A stretch of DNA of 64,000 bases from Symsagittifera roscoffensis (Eukaryota > Xenacoelomorpha > Acoela > Convolutidae). Every line of letters begins with the position of its first letter. The first letter of the stretch is position 1. Positions 51,401 through 62,400 of the stretch are shown here, one piece after another. The stretch is taken from assembly GCF_963678635.1 (NCBI RefSeq), contig NC_087070.1, positions 48,155,467-48,219,466 of the forward strand. Reading direction: 5' to 3'. The position numbers and the translations under genes are program-made. The notes below the pieces were generated by a model. It saw only the letters and a program-made list of their open reading frames with translations, did no database searches and had not been told where the DNA came from.

Positions 51401-51490
51401 GCATCCGCTCGGCGCGGAGTGCTCGTTAACGGTTCCGCCGGTCATGATGTTATAAAAGAATAACACCCAGGAGCGCCATAAAACCATGTA
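48476..51490 (-). other. 3-kb untranslated leader with repeated CCGGA motifs
   Basis: No coding frame is supported. On the plus strand the word ACCCCTCCGGATT or a close variant occurs about thirteen times, mostly between 49265 and 49600 and again near 49800, 50150, 50656, 50888 and 50922. On the transcribed strand this is AATCCGGAGGGGT. Around 50735-50749 is a short hairpin ACAGTGC-A-GCACTGT. The same leader architecture, diverged, is found in plus orientation at 52995-53953. Confidence 0.7.
51464..51478 (-). promoter_or_regulatory. Primer binding site candidate
   Basis: The minus strand shows TGGCGCTCCTGGGTG 12 nt inside the 5' LTR. The same 15 bases occur at the matching place in the plus-strand element (53008-53022), although the surrounding sequence differs. 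The TGG start would pair with a tRNA CCA end; I cannot name the tRNA. Confidence 0.6.
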
Positions 51491-52403
51491 TGTAACATTC
51501 GCCTGGAAGATACATATCGACGGATAACAAAACTAAGTCTTAAGACGACTGGCTAGCGTCTAAACAGAGCTTTGTATGCTTTTCACCGTCTCTACCAAGC
51601 CAGTACTTTTCGGTGGTCTTTCCAACATCGGGTCGACAAAAACGTTACTGCTCTCCGGCTTCGACCAGAACGCTCAAATTAACTCAATTACATGCAAATA
51701 GTGAGCTCATGGCTGGGTCTCAGTATCCCCAGACCACGAGGTCACTCCTAAAAACAGGGCTACTATTTATTATATTACTATTGTTTTTGTTCAGTAGATA
51801 AAAATCATCATCTCCATCGAAGATGGATCAACCCTTTCCCCCAACTCCTAGCACCTCATCCTTGTCAAAACTAATCCAAATATCAATTAAATTCAAGTCA
51901 GGACATGACAGGATGCTAAAAGTTCATACGAGTCAATAAAAGTTTTCCGTCCCGAGACCCTTCCGGATTCTTGAATCCGGTGAATCAAGCCCGTTGATCT
52001 CGATTTCTTCCCAATCCGGAAGGCTGATTTCTTACCCTTCACCGTTGTTCGCAACGGCCTTGCAACTATTGTAGCAGCACAATAGTTGCAACTCGGAACG
52101 TTTTCTGCAATCTGCTGCTGTTTTTCTTATCACGATTATCGTTGCTATCGTCAGCGCAACTAATTTTGTTGTGTTTCTTCTCTCGTTTCTTGTTAAAATG
52201 GCCGTTTCAGCATTTCTCAGAAATGTGACGTCATCATTCGAATTTTTGAAATTTTAAAATACTAGAATATTCCAGCCCTCACCGTTTGGCTAAACGTTCC
52301 AATAACGCCCTTAGTTCTTAAAAACCACCAATCCGGAAGGCTTACTGCTAAAATTCCGAATTCTGCAGAGATTGCATTTTGGCCATTCTGGTCGAATGTC
52401 ACA
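51491..52403 (-). repeat. 5' LTR of copy 1
   Basis: Same 913-bp length as the left LTR. It holds AATAAA on the minus strand at 51766-51771, TGACGTCA at 52226-52233, and the perfect hairpin arms at 52060-52072 and 52079-52091. The bZIP-type site lies in the U3 part, where an LTR promoter would be. Confidence 0.93.
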
Positions 52404-53953
52404 ATATAGTGAAACACAGTCGCACGAGAAAACGATAAGAACGAAGCCTCTTATCGTGGCAATCACACACGATAAGACCGATAGCAGAGAGAAACAGTGA
52501 GAAAGGAGGCTTCAGTGGGGAAGGAAAACTCCGCGGAACCCTCCCGTGCCACAAATTGGGAGAGATAACAACATTATCTCGAGAAGAACACGGGATGGAG
52601 GCTTGGCCCCCAGAGACTGTTATGTTGAAGGGCTGCAGTAAACTAACTTTTTAGCTACTCTGATGCCATAGAACTTTGAATTAACACCGGTGTAACTTGA
52701 TATTTTAGAGCATGTAGGGTGTTCGAGTCGTGTTTTTAATAACAGTCACGTAGTCTGACGTTCCGAGACTCAGCTATGTGGTTGTGTTCGCATGTAAATG
52801 AAAGCTGATCAAAAGTCGTTTGACTGATGGCCTAAAAATAGTAACTTTTTACTTAGCCCTAAACAGATCAGAAAATCAACTGGCAAGGTCGAGACGGTGA
52901 AAAACGAGTAGGATTAAGGTAATTGACGCCTGGCAGTCATTAATAGGTACTGTTTCTACGCTCCGTCATTGTGTAGTATTTGGGCGAATGTTATGTAGAC
53001 GTTTTTATGGCGCTCCTGGGTGGGACTGATAAAGGCATAAGACCATCATGATTAGCAAGCGTTTCAGCGACGAACCCTCCGCTCTGGCCGTAAACCCGAG
53101 TTAGAGTCCTTAATGACCGTTATTGTACTAGGGGGAAGGTGCGTACCCTCCGCCTAGTACTATTTAGCTTTTTAACTTAGTTAAGATCGAAAATTCCGGG
53201 GGCCGGAGGGTTAGGTGGGAAATCTAGAGCCCGCCTGTCCCGACGTCCCAGGACCAAAAACAATTAAAGAGAAAGCGTAAAACCAAACAAAAATAGCGTA
53301 TAACCAAGAAAAAGCCAAAAACAATTTTAATTGAAAACAAAAAGTACAAAAAACAGTAAAAAAAATCCAAAAAAGACCAAAAACAGTAAAAAACATAAAG
53401 TGAAAGTTTATATGTTATTTCCAGACGAGATGTGATCTAACCTTCCTATTTGTTGTTCTTTCAGATTGATTTATATCATTTCTGATAGAAAGATTGTGTG
53501 TTTTGGTGAAGGGTTGCATACCCTCCCTTGAGTGTAATTTGAGTATTTAAGCACGTTAATGGTGATTGTGCCGGTGGACGGAGGGTAGAGTGGCAAGCTG
53601 ACCGACGTGTTTTACACTCAACAAGGACATCAGGGACAACATCCACAACGACTGTTGGGTATCGTTGAAACAATTTTAGTATCGTTCGGGTACTATTTCA
53701 TCAAAACTTAAGTGGTGGGGGCAAGATTGGCGTGGTCCGATTGTACCCTCCATCGATTACAAATTTCCGAGTTAAGGGTCTTAATTCGGGTATTTTGGTG
53801 CAAAGGAGGGTATACTACTATTCATTAACGACTACTAATAGGTTATTATCCTTATTATATATTACTTATTTCCTATTTAGACCCAAGAAACACCCAAATC
53901 TTGTCGAAAATTATCGATTTTCGACCAAACTATAGACCCCAAATTTTTGGATA
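52404..53953 (+). mobile_element. LTR and leader of a related element in plus orientation, truncated
   Basis: About 600 bp ending in GGGCGAATGTTATG (near 52994) act like a 5' LTR: its end matches the LTR end of copy 1 (GGCGAATGTTACA). It is followed by the shared primer-site word at 53008. The next 950 bp align in order with the copy 1 leader read on the other strand (words CTTAGTTAAGATCGAAAATTC, CGACTGTTGGGTATCGTT and TCCGAGTTAAGGGTCTTAATT), at clearly lower identity. The remainder is missing because copy 2 starts at 53954. The left LTR border is uncertain; it may share TGTCACA with the end of copy 1. Confidence 0.7.
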
Positions 53954-54850
53954 TGTAACATTCGCCCCGACGATACATATCGACGGAAAATAAAACTAAG
54001 TCCTAAGACGACTGGCTAACGTCTAAACAGAGCTTTAAATGCTTTTCACCGTCTCTACCAAGCCAGTACTTTTGGTGGTCTTTTCTAACATCGGGTCGAC
54101 AAAAAACGTTACTGCTTTCGGCTTCGGTCAAAACACTCAAATTAACTTAATTACATGCAGAAATAGTGAGCTCATGGCTGGGTCTCAGTATCCCCAGACC
54201 ACGAGGTCACTCCTAAAAACAGGGCTACTACTAGTTATTATATTACAATTGTTTTTGTTCAGTAGATAAAAATCATCATCCCCATCGAAGATGGATCAAC
54301 CCTTTCCCCCAACTCCTAGCTTCTCATCCTTATCAAAATGAATCCAGTTGTTAATTAAATTCAATTCAGGACATGACAAGAAGCTAAAAGTTTATATAAA
54401 AGAATAAAAGTCTCAGTTCCGAAACCCTTCCGGATTCTTGAATCCACTGAATCAAGCTCGTTAATCTTGATTTCTTCTTAATCCGGAAGGCTGCCCTCCA
54501 CCCTTCACCGTTATCTGCAACGGCCTTGCAACAATTGTAGCGACACAATAGTTGCAACTCGGGACGTTCTCTGCTATTCCTGCAATCTGCTGTTGTTTTT
54601 TATCACGATTCTCGTAGTTATCGTCCGCGCAACTAATGTTGTTGTGTTGTTTTCTAGCTTTTCTCAGAAATGTTACGTAATCACTTCGAAAATTTAAAAA
54701 TTAGCAATTTCCGAATCCTTCAACCTTCCCGTGTTGTTCAATTGTTCAAATAACGTTCTTAATTCTTAAAAATCACTAATCCGGAAGGCTCGCTGCTAAA
54801 AATCCGAATTTGCAGAGATTGCATTTTGGCCATTCTGGTCGAATGTCACA
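53954..54850 (-). repeat. 3' LTR of copy 2
   Basis: It starts TGTAACATTCGCCCC and ends GAATGTCACA. It is clearly homologous to the copy 1 LTRs but with many substitutions and small indels. The 13-bp hairpin is imperfect here, and the TGACGTCA site is replaced by TTACGTAA (54673-54680). AATAAA is not preserved at the same place (TTATTATATTACAATTG). Confidence 0.88.
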
Positions 54851-56265
54851 TACTCCCCGGACAGTCCGGTCAATGTCCTCATTGAATCACGCAATGTTCG
54901 TAAAATAGATACAGTGTCATCGAACAGAATTTACAAAATGCACGAAATTACTTTTATCCACGTCACATCGACTCACTGCAGAATACAAATGGCATCATAC
55001 TACATCACTATAGCATTCAAATTCTTTCATTAATCTGCACATTGAGGATATGACTTATGATAAAACATATTTTCTGACTTCCAGTGTCAATGTCCCGATT
55101 AAAACTTTTTCTCTTAGATTTAAAAGGTGCTGGCTTGCAGGACAGTCCTGTCAACCAACAAGCTAAAATTTTCCTACTATGCTTTTCCCTTCGGAAATCT
55201 TGCTTGTTATTGTCCTGAATATTAAAACTAAGAAACTCTGTGGTTAGAAAGAACAATGAAACAATCTCCCTCTTCGAGAGATTACTCAAGCCTTCCATGT
55301 CACCACAAAGTGATCAGTTCTCCTAGCTGATTAAAAACAGTCATGCAGGCTGGAATATTTTAATATACTCCTTCACTTAAGCCTTTCTAAATAAATAGTA
55401 AGTGAGTGTCTCTAAAGCCACTTCACTAAAATCAAAATGCAAATTTATAAATGTAACAATTTCAAAACTCTAATTTCCGAATCCTTAGCAATTTCCATTA
55501 GCAATTTCCGAATCCTTCAACCTTCCCGTGTTGTTCAATTGTTCAAATAACGTTCTTAATTCTTAAAAATCACTAATCCGGAAGGCTCGCTGCTAAAAAT
55601 CCGAATTTGCAGAGATTGCATTTTGGCCATTCTGGTCGAATGTCACATACTCCCCGGACAGTCCGGTCAATGTCCTCATTGAATCACGCAATGTTCGTAA
55701 AATAGATACAGTGTCATCGAACAGAATTTACAAAATGCACGAAATTACTTTTATCCACGTCACATCGACTCACTGCAGAATACAAATGGCATCATACTAC
55801 ATCACTATAGCATTCAAATTCTTTCATTAATCTGCACATTGAGGATATGACTTATGATAAAACATATTTTCTGACTTCCAGTGTCAATGTCCCGATTAAA
55901 ACTTTTTCTCTTAGATTTAAAAGGTGCTGGCTTGCAGGACAGTCCTGTCAACCAACAAGCTAAAATTTTCCTACTATGCTTTTCCCTTCGGAAATCTTGC
56001 TTGTTATTGTCCTGAATATTAAAACTAAGAAACTCTGTGGTTAGAAAGAACAATGAAACAATCTCCCTCTTCGAGAGATTACTCAAGCCTTCCATGTCAC
56101 CACAAAGTGATCAGTTCTCCTAGCTGATTAAAAACAGTCATGCAGGCTGGAATATTTTAATATACTCCTTCACTTAAGCCTTTCTAAATAAATAGTAAGT
56201 GAGTGTCTCTAAAGCCACTTCACTAAAATCAAAATGCAAATTTATAAATGTAACAATTTCAAAAC
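54701..56265. repeat. 797-bp tandem duplication across the LTR/3' junction of copy 2
   Basis: The segment from 54701 to about 55468 (last 150 bp of the LTR plus the 3' region) recurs from 55498 to about 56265 with no difference that I noticed. The two are separated by about 30 bp of filler made of partial copies of the breakpoint word TTTCCGAATCC. A 93-codon frame inside (55017-55298 and 55814-56095, minus) is duplicated with it and is probably not a gene. Confidence 0.85.
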
Positions 56266-56468
56266 TCAACTAAATGTTTCAGTTTTCAATTACAACTTGG
56301 TTGCTTGGTTTTCACTTGATTTTTTTCACACACATAAAACAATTCTGAGTTTTAACTTTTCCTTCATTACTCCTTTGTTTTCTTCTTTTTTTCGTCGTGT
56401 AGAAGTTCTAAAACTTCTAAATTCTTCTAATTTTTGTCTCTCTTTCCATCTTGCTTTTCGGTCATTCG

Positions 56469-59400
56469 TCAATGCTCCATTTCTTCCTCCTGTGATACTG
56501 ACTCTGCACTCTCTGTCTCCGTATCTTGTAACACATCATTAGCTATCCTGACGCTGCTGGAAGCCGTCCTCCAACACTTCTGCTCTTCTACCCTCTGTTT
56601 GCAGCAAGGTAGCGGATCCACGTTAGATTCTCTGTTCCTGCAGAAGCTGTTGTGGAGACACAACGTCACGTTTCTCTCCAAATCTTCTTTCAGCATCTCT
56701 GCTTTCTCCTTTCCACTACGTTCACTCGTCCTGGAAATTCTTTTCACAGCGGTGGTCACTGCATTTCGATGAGTCACGAGAGCTCGCTTAAAAGCTCCTG
56801 CTCCAATGTCCAGCTGATATTCACTGTACACTTTGCCATGCTTCGACATATGCTTTTTCGCATATTCATACAACCATGCAGTCATGTTAGCTCTGAACCA
56901 TGGCATCAATCGTTTCCTCGCCCATATCTTCTTCACTTCCATCGGAATGTTTAGAATTTTGCACATTGTCTCAAAAAGATCTAAATCTTTTAGACAATCT
57001 AACTTCCGCAACTGTTCTCTCGTCGGTGCCTCCTGTCTGTTATTTTCTCTCACATGAGCTTCCAGCCATCGTATCGCCATCATAACTCCCACTATCACTA
57101 TTGTTACGGGCTGTGATAAATCTGGGAAACCCGTGGAGAGCAGCTCTCCAGAGTCCCAGATCAACATCAGATTACTACGCTTGGGATACCACCAGGTCTG
57201 CAGCAAGCAGTGGCAAGGAAACTCGTCATGCGTCAACATGATGCTCCTCCAATTACGTTTTCCCGAAGCTTCCAGCAATGGTTCCACTTCCATCATCACT
57301 CGGTGGACTTCATCATTCTCATCTACTGCATTGTAATCTGTGACAGTTGATCCTCTCTGTTTCTGTCTCTCGAAGTCACTGAAGTTCCCGCTCACATATC
57401 CCATGAACTTCTTTCCTAATATTGACTCCAATTCTTCTTTGGTTCTCTCTGGAACTGCTGAGAACATCTTACATAGCAACTCGTATGACTTCTCGGACAT
57501 TCTCGCCAGTCTCACACACTTCGGCACTGAGAAGGCTTGATCCACAATCGTTCTTGTACTCTTCACGTCCACAGCTACAAAATGTACAGGGTATCTGCTC
57601 TTGCACATTGGAGCCAATGTTGAACCCACCAAATATCGTGCTTCTGATGGTCTACAATAAATCTCACTGTGTCTGAGTTCATTTCCGTCTCAATTGATTC
57701 CCTCCATTTTCCTATGTAATTCTGCTCAGTCTGCAGAACTCCTGGGAATACTTCTACACTGATGGCTGTGACCATCTCATGTTTCTGTTGTAGATTCAAT
57801 AGTGACTCTAAAGAACCAAACATGCTGTAGAATCCTAGTGCAGTCACTAGATTCACATCGGTTCCTCCATGGCAATTTGCTATCAGTTCCGTTTCTGTTC
57901 TTGCTTTCATCACTACGTTTCCAAACAATACCGTCAATTGCTTGTGTTGTTTTTCCAGGGTCTTCACGCAGTCCAGACCTCCACAAACGTGACCCTCCAG
58001 TCCACAAACTTCCGCCAGACAGCTACCAAGTTTGACCCAGTCTTCTGGTCCCCAGCCAGGCAACTCCACTTTATCTTCCCCGTTGCTCTTAGAGGCCATT
58101 ATCATCACATTATATATGATGTTGAGGTCACGCAGGTTACAGTCTGCATTCAGTTCCCTCTGTACGTCTTGTGTCGCCCGTAATATTGAGTCAGCGTTGG
58201 GACTAGGACACCATGATGGCCTCATCAATTCCCACACTGCCATCAAGCTCGTTCTCGGTAATTCATCTGAGAATCCCAACCCAAACTCCACTCTTTTATC
58301 GGATTTTGGTACTGAAGGTGCAGTCACCTCTTCTTCCAAGACCAGTCCCAATTTGGCCTGTGTATTGTTAACACTCTTAATCGTTACAATTCTGGACGTC
58401 CAGAATCCTAGCAACACCGCCTGCTCATAATCGAAGAAGCAATCGCGTATGTCTTCACTCAGGAAAGGATTGTACGCGATCCCTATGATCCCTGATACGT
58501 AGCTATACGATTTCTTCTTGATCGGTCCACAGTATTCACTGGATTTGGGCAATGCTCCCATAGATTCTTTAGTGAGTCTCAGCTCCTTGTTTGAGAACCT
58601 CCTGATTTCGTCTATCTTTTTCATGGGTTCCAATTCCTCAGGTTCTTTCATGTTCACCCTCATCGGTTTACTTTGCTGCATATCCAGCAGTGCTAGCAAG
58701 AATAAGGCTTTCGTTCGCTCATCGCCTTCCCTCAACACTTTAACACAAGTGTTTAATGCAGGTACTGAAATCTGCTCTATCAGGAATCGAATGAAACAGA
58801 GAGCGTCTCTCCGCTTTGCACACGCTACTGCTGCTCCCTCTTGGACTATCAGGTCCCTCAGGTTCGTCATAAGAAAAACCTTCTCTTCTTTTGATCTCTT
58901 CCTTTCTTCTGAATCATATTCTTCGCGAGTCAGTCCCATCATGCACCAGGCGAACCTGAGTTGTAACTCTGTTCTCACGTAAGGCACTGCCACGAGAGCA
59001 TGTATTCTTGGCGTAGTCCTCATTTCTTCTTCGAAATACCTTAATACTACTGCTTTCCATGGAAGGCTCACCAACTGCTCTATCGTTTCTGCTTGTATGT
59101 CAGACGACGCTTAAGTCCCGTACGCCTTCTGCTTGAGGGTGGTGCCTTGCAACATCGTTTCCAGATAACCCTCCATGGCTTTTTCGTCTTCCAGGGCCAT
59201 TACATACCCTCTAGCCGAGTTTCGGTATTCTAACATCTCCATGTATCCACCGGTGGGTTCATCTATCGACACAGTCTCCGACACTGTTAGTCGGTTATAT
59301 TCCACTGGTGTTAGCTGTCCTGCGACACTTCCCTTTCCATGATTCATGGGAGACGGCTTGAAGTCTTTCATTGTGCTCTCTCCACATTGGCTGAGTATTT

Positions 59401-62400
59401 CCATTTCTAAGGTTGCTCCAGTCAGAGTGCGGTCACTCCTTTTGGATTTATAACCTGTTGACTTTATCCCCGCCATGAGAATGGGTGGCACCATCGCTAT
59501 ATCAGTTAACATTTTATCTGTGCCAGGCAGTTGATAATCACCTTGCCCCAAATCCATGACCTCCTCAACTCGTGTCGAGATGCCTTCATCCGCTGGCTCA
59601 GTCGTTTCCAACGTATCTGCATTATTCTTAAGATCACTGAAGATGTTGAAATCCAGGCTGGATGTTCCTCCTGTCGATGCCCTGTCGTCTTCCCCACCAG
59701 CTTGATCTTGTTGCATGGGTTCTTCGGTTTGACGGCTTCCACCCTGTCCGTCATTTCCTTCGGACTTATCCTTGTTCGAGCTCGATGGTCCTTGTTCGTC
59801 ATTGTCGGCTTCTTCCTGGAATCTCGGTATGAGCAATGTACCGGCCGATTCATCTTCCTCTTCTCCATGGACCACTTTGATTTCTTCGCAGCCGAAGGGT
59901 GCTAGGAAGGTTCTCGTCTGCAGTATTCCTCCCACTCTCATCTCCTGTTTTACAATAGTCAGGATCAATGAGGCTTCAGGCAGTTCGGTCCTGCCTCTCA
60001 TCCTCATCGGAGCTAAGCCTAATCCCTTCTATTCCTCATCAAATCTTCCAGGCTTGGGAGTCGCGGCGTTGCTTATTCGCCTTCTCGTCGCTTGATCCGT
60101 GTATGCAAATCGTGTGTACTGTAACACGGCGGCATTTCTCCCTACAAAGTATGGATCCATCGTTCCCACGAAATTCCCTACTCTCCTTTCATTGGTTTCG
60201 AATGCTCTCAACCTAGGAGTTTGTACCACGGAGACTGCTCCGAGCAACATCCTTCTTATCAGAGGGAATTCAGGGATTGCCTCCGGCAGCTTCTTGTAAT
60301 CGTCCCAGTCCTTCGTCTCTTCTCTCACTTTGTGATATGCTGCAGTGAGACGAGGCACTCTGGTTATTTCACCATTCGTTTTGTCATAGGATCTCAGATT
60401 CCAAAGCTTTGGAAACACCTCGATGTGTCCTCTTTCTACTTCTCCCATGCGATCACGGAAGTGATCGTCAAAATTGATGACTATCATCTCTGGCTCCGAT
60501 GTTTTCGCAAATAACAGATCTTCACTCATGAGCTCCCGCAATGTGTGCTGCTCACACCAGTTCAGTGTACTACCGTCCACTGCCGATATGAGGTTCAGGT
60601 GCAGCACCGACCTCCTATATGCTTCCACTTTAACGTCAGGGAACGCAAATGTGACTGCTGGTCCATAGATCACTGTCACGAACTCCGTGACTCCTCTGAT
60701 CAGCGCCAAGGGATCGGTTCTCATGGCCAAGCTCAGATCAGTTAACAGCGGCATGCCTCCAACATGTCGTCTAACATCCTCCTCTCTCTCAATCGTCTCG
60801 TCTTCCAAAGCGATTTTGTTGCAAGAGATACTGGATAAGAGTGTGTCTCAGGTCTCTTATCTTGTTCCACGAGTCCGTGGATTTCTTCATATCCAAGTTC
60901 CTTACTCTCTCTTTCATCTGCTCTGGACAACGTGCCAGTTTCATCAGTCCTCCCAAGTTTCCATGGGTAATTGCAATCAATGTCAGAAGTCCGTGTAGCC
61001 GCATGTTCTGGATTCCATCGGTGAGCAGTATCACCGGTCCTTTCACGAAACTCTCTGCTCCAAATGTCACGAACAAGGCTATTAGTTCCACTATCGATAC
61101 TTCCACTACTGCTTGGAGGATTTCTTTTATCAAGTAGTGCGAGACTTTCGGGTAAACTTTTGCCAAGAAGGACGCGGTCCATCCGGCTCCCAACCCTTCC
61201 AGCATGCTGTTTGTCCTTTCAAAGCCCTCCTGTCCCTTCACTTCCCGGGTCCAGAAGGTTTCCAGAGTAATCTGACACATCCTGTTCACAAATTCAGCGG
61301 TCTTTTCTCCAGCATTTTCCGCCAGGTGCACCTCCTTCAACAAGTAGGCATGTATCTTTGTGATCATCGCGGGGCCTTGCTCAAAAGCATCTGCACCCAA
61401 TGCCGCTACTCTAGGGTTCAGGTGTAGCCACTGGTTGGCTTCCGGCTTGGTTCTCAGAATCATCGCCTCCAGATGAGCTCTCGTCTCTAGTGAATTTTTC
61501 CTTCTTGTGTCTTCACCTGCCACTTTCATTGCTCGGAACCATAAGTCGTTGGACATTGCCGCGATCACTCGATGGTCGTCGTCTATTCCCGGCTTCAGTT
61601 TGAGTTGCCGACTGAAATTGGACAGTTCCAACCCCAGCACCTCGTCCAACACTAACATGTGTAGCGCATGGTCCTTGAGTCTTCTCATCGCGTTTGAGAT
61701 ATCTGACCATACTGCAGGCAGTTCAGCCTTAAGTGGCCTCAGGTTTTCCATCTCTATCATGCGATTCGGGGCTGATATGATCACATCATATTTTCATTCC
61801 GAAAGTAAGGCCACAATCGCATACGCAAATTTCAGAGATATGCATATCCCGGAGACAACGCGAATACTACTCTCAGTGTCACTTTATTGAATGACCCCTC
61901 CTTCGTCGCATCCACCACTTGACCCATCGACTCAAGGATATCTTTTATCGCTGGCCATACAGCGTTCTCTGCCATTGTAGGATCTCTGAGTCTGCTCTCA
62001 GAAAACCTCTACTGTGTAGATGGTCATTGATGCCAGCGAACACGATCGTAATTGGGTTCATGTCCGTCTGCCTTTGCACCCCTATAGCCAAAGATATCGA
62101 TTGCAGTAAGTCCAAGTCGACCGCTGCCAACATTATGACGTCCGGCCAAAACAAAGACTTGGAGGTGTACACGAACTCTGAATTCGCTACTACCATAATC
62201 TTGGCCTTCCTCATTTCTGCTTTGTGGTAGGCGGCGAAGATGGTCTCATCTTTCTTTATCGCTGTCAATCCGACATATCTTTGGGCATCACCATCTTGGT
62301 TCACTAGTTTTGGGTATACTCTTTCCTTCACATGACCAGGAGGTGTCGTCAGCTGCCTGAATATCTTCACGTGTTGTCCAATCGGCGCTCTCGTCGTCAG

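Larger units (their letters stand above)
27866..52403 (-). mobile_element. Giant (24.5 kb) Ty3/gypsy-type LTR retrotransposon, copy 1
   Basis: Two 913-bp LTRs flank an interior whose genes all read on the minus strand: leader, gag, pol, ORF3, 3' region. I count about ten differences between the LTRs, so insertion was recent. LTR ends are near-perfect inverted TGTAACATTC/GAATGTCACA. The flanks AAATA (left) and ATATA (right) are at best an imperfect 5-bp target duplication. The RT, RNase H and DD35E integrase, in that order, are Ty3/gypsy-like. Unusual are the size, a 400-residue insert between RNase H and integrase, a macro-like C-terminal domain of pol, and an ORF3 of about 2970 codons with SGNH hydrolase domains. 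Coding frames carry several frameshifts and stops, so this copy should not be autonomous. Confidence 0.93.

Noticed and set aside
51464-51486. Naming the primer tRNA from the primer binding site
   Set aside because: The 15-base word is conserved in two elements, but I could not match it to a specific nematode tRNA from memory. A search against a tRNA set would be needed.
55017-56095. 93-codon frame in each half of the copy 2 duplication as an accessory gene
   Set aside because: The matching frame in copy 1 is shorter and starts differently. The region lies in the 3' untranslated part next to the polypurine tract.
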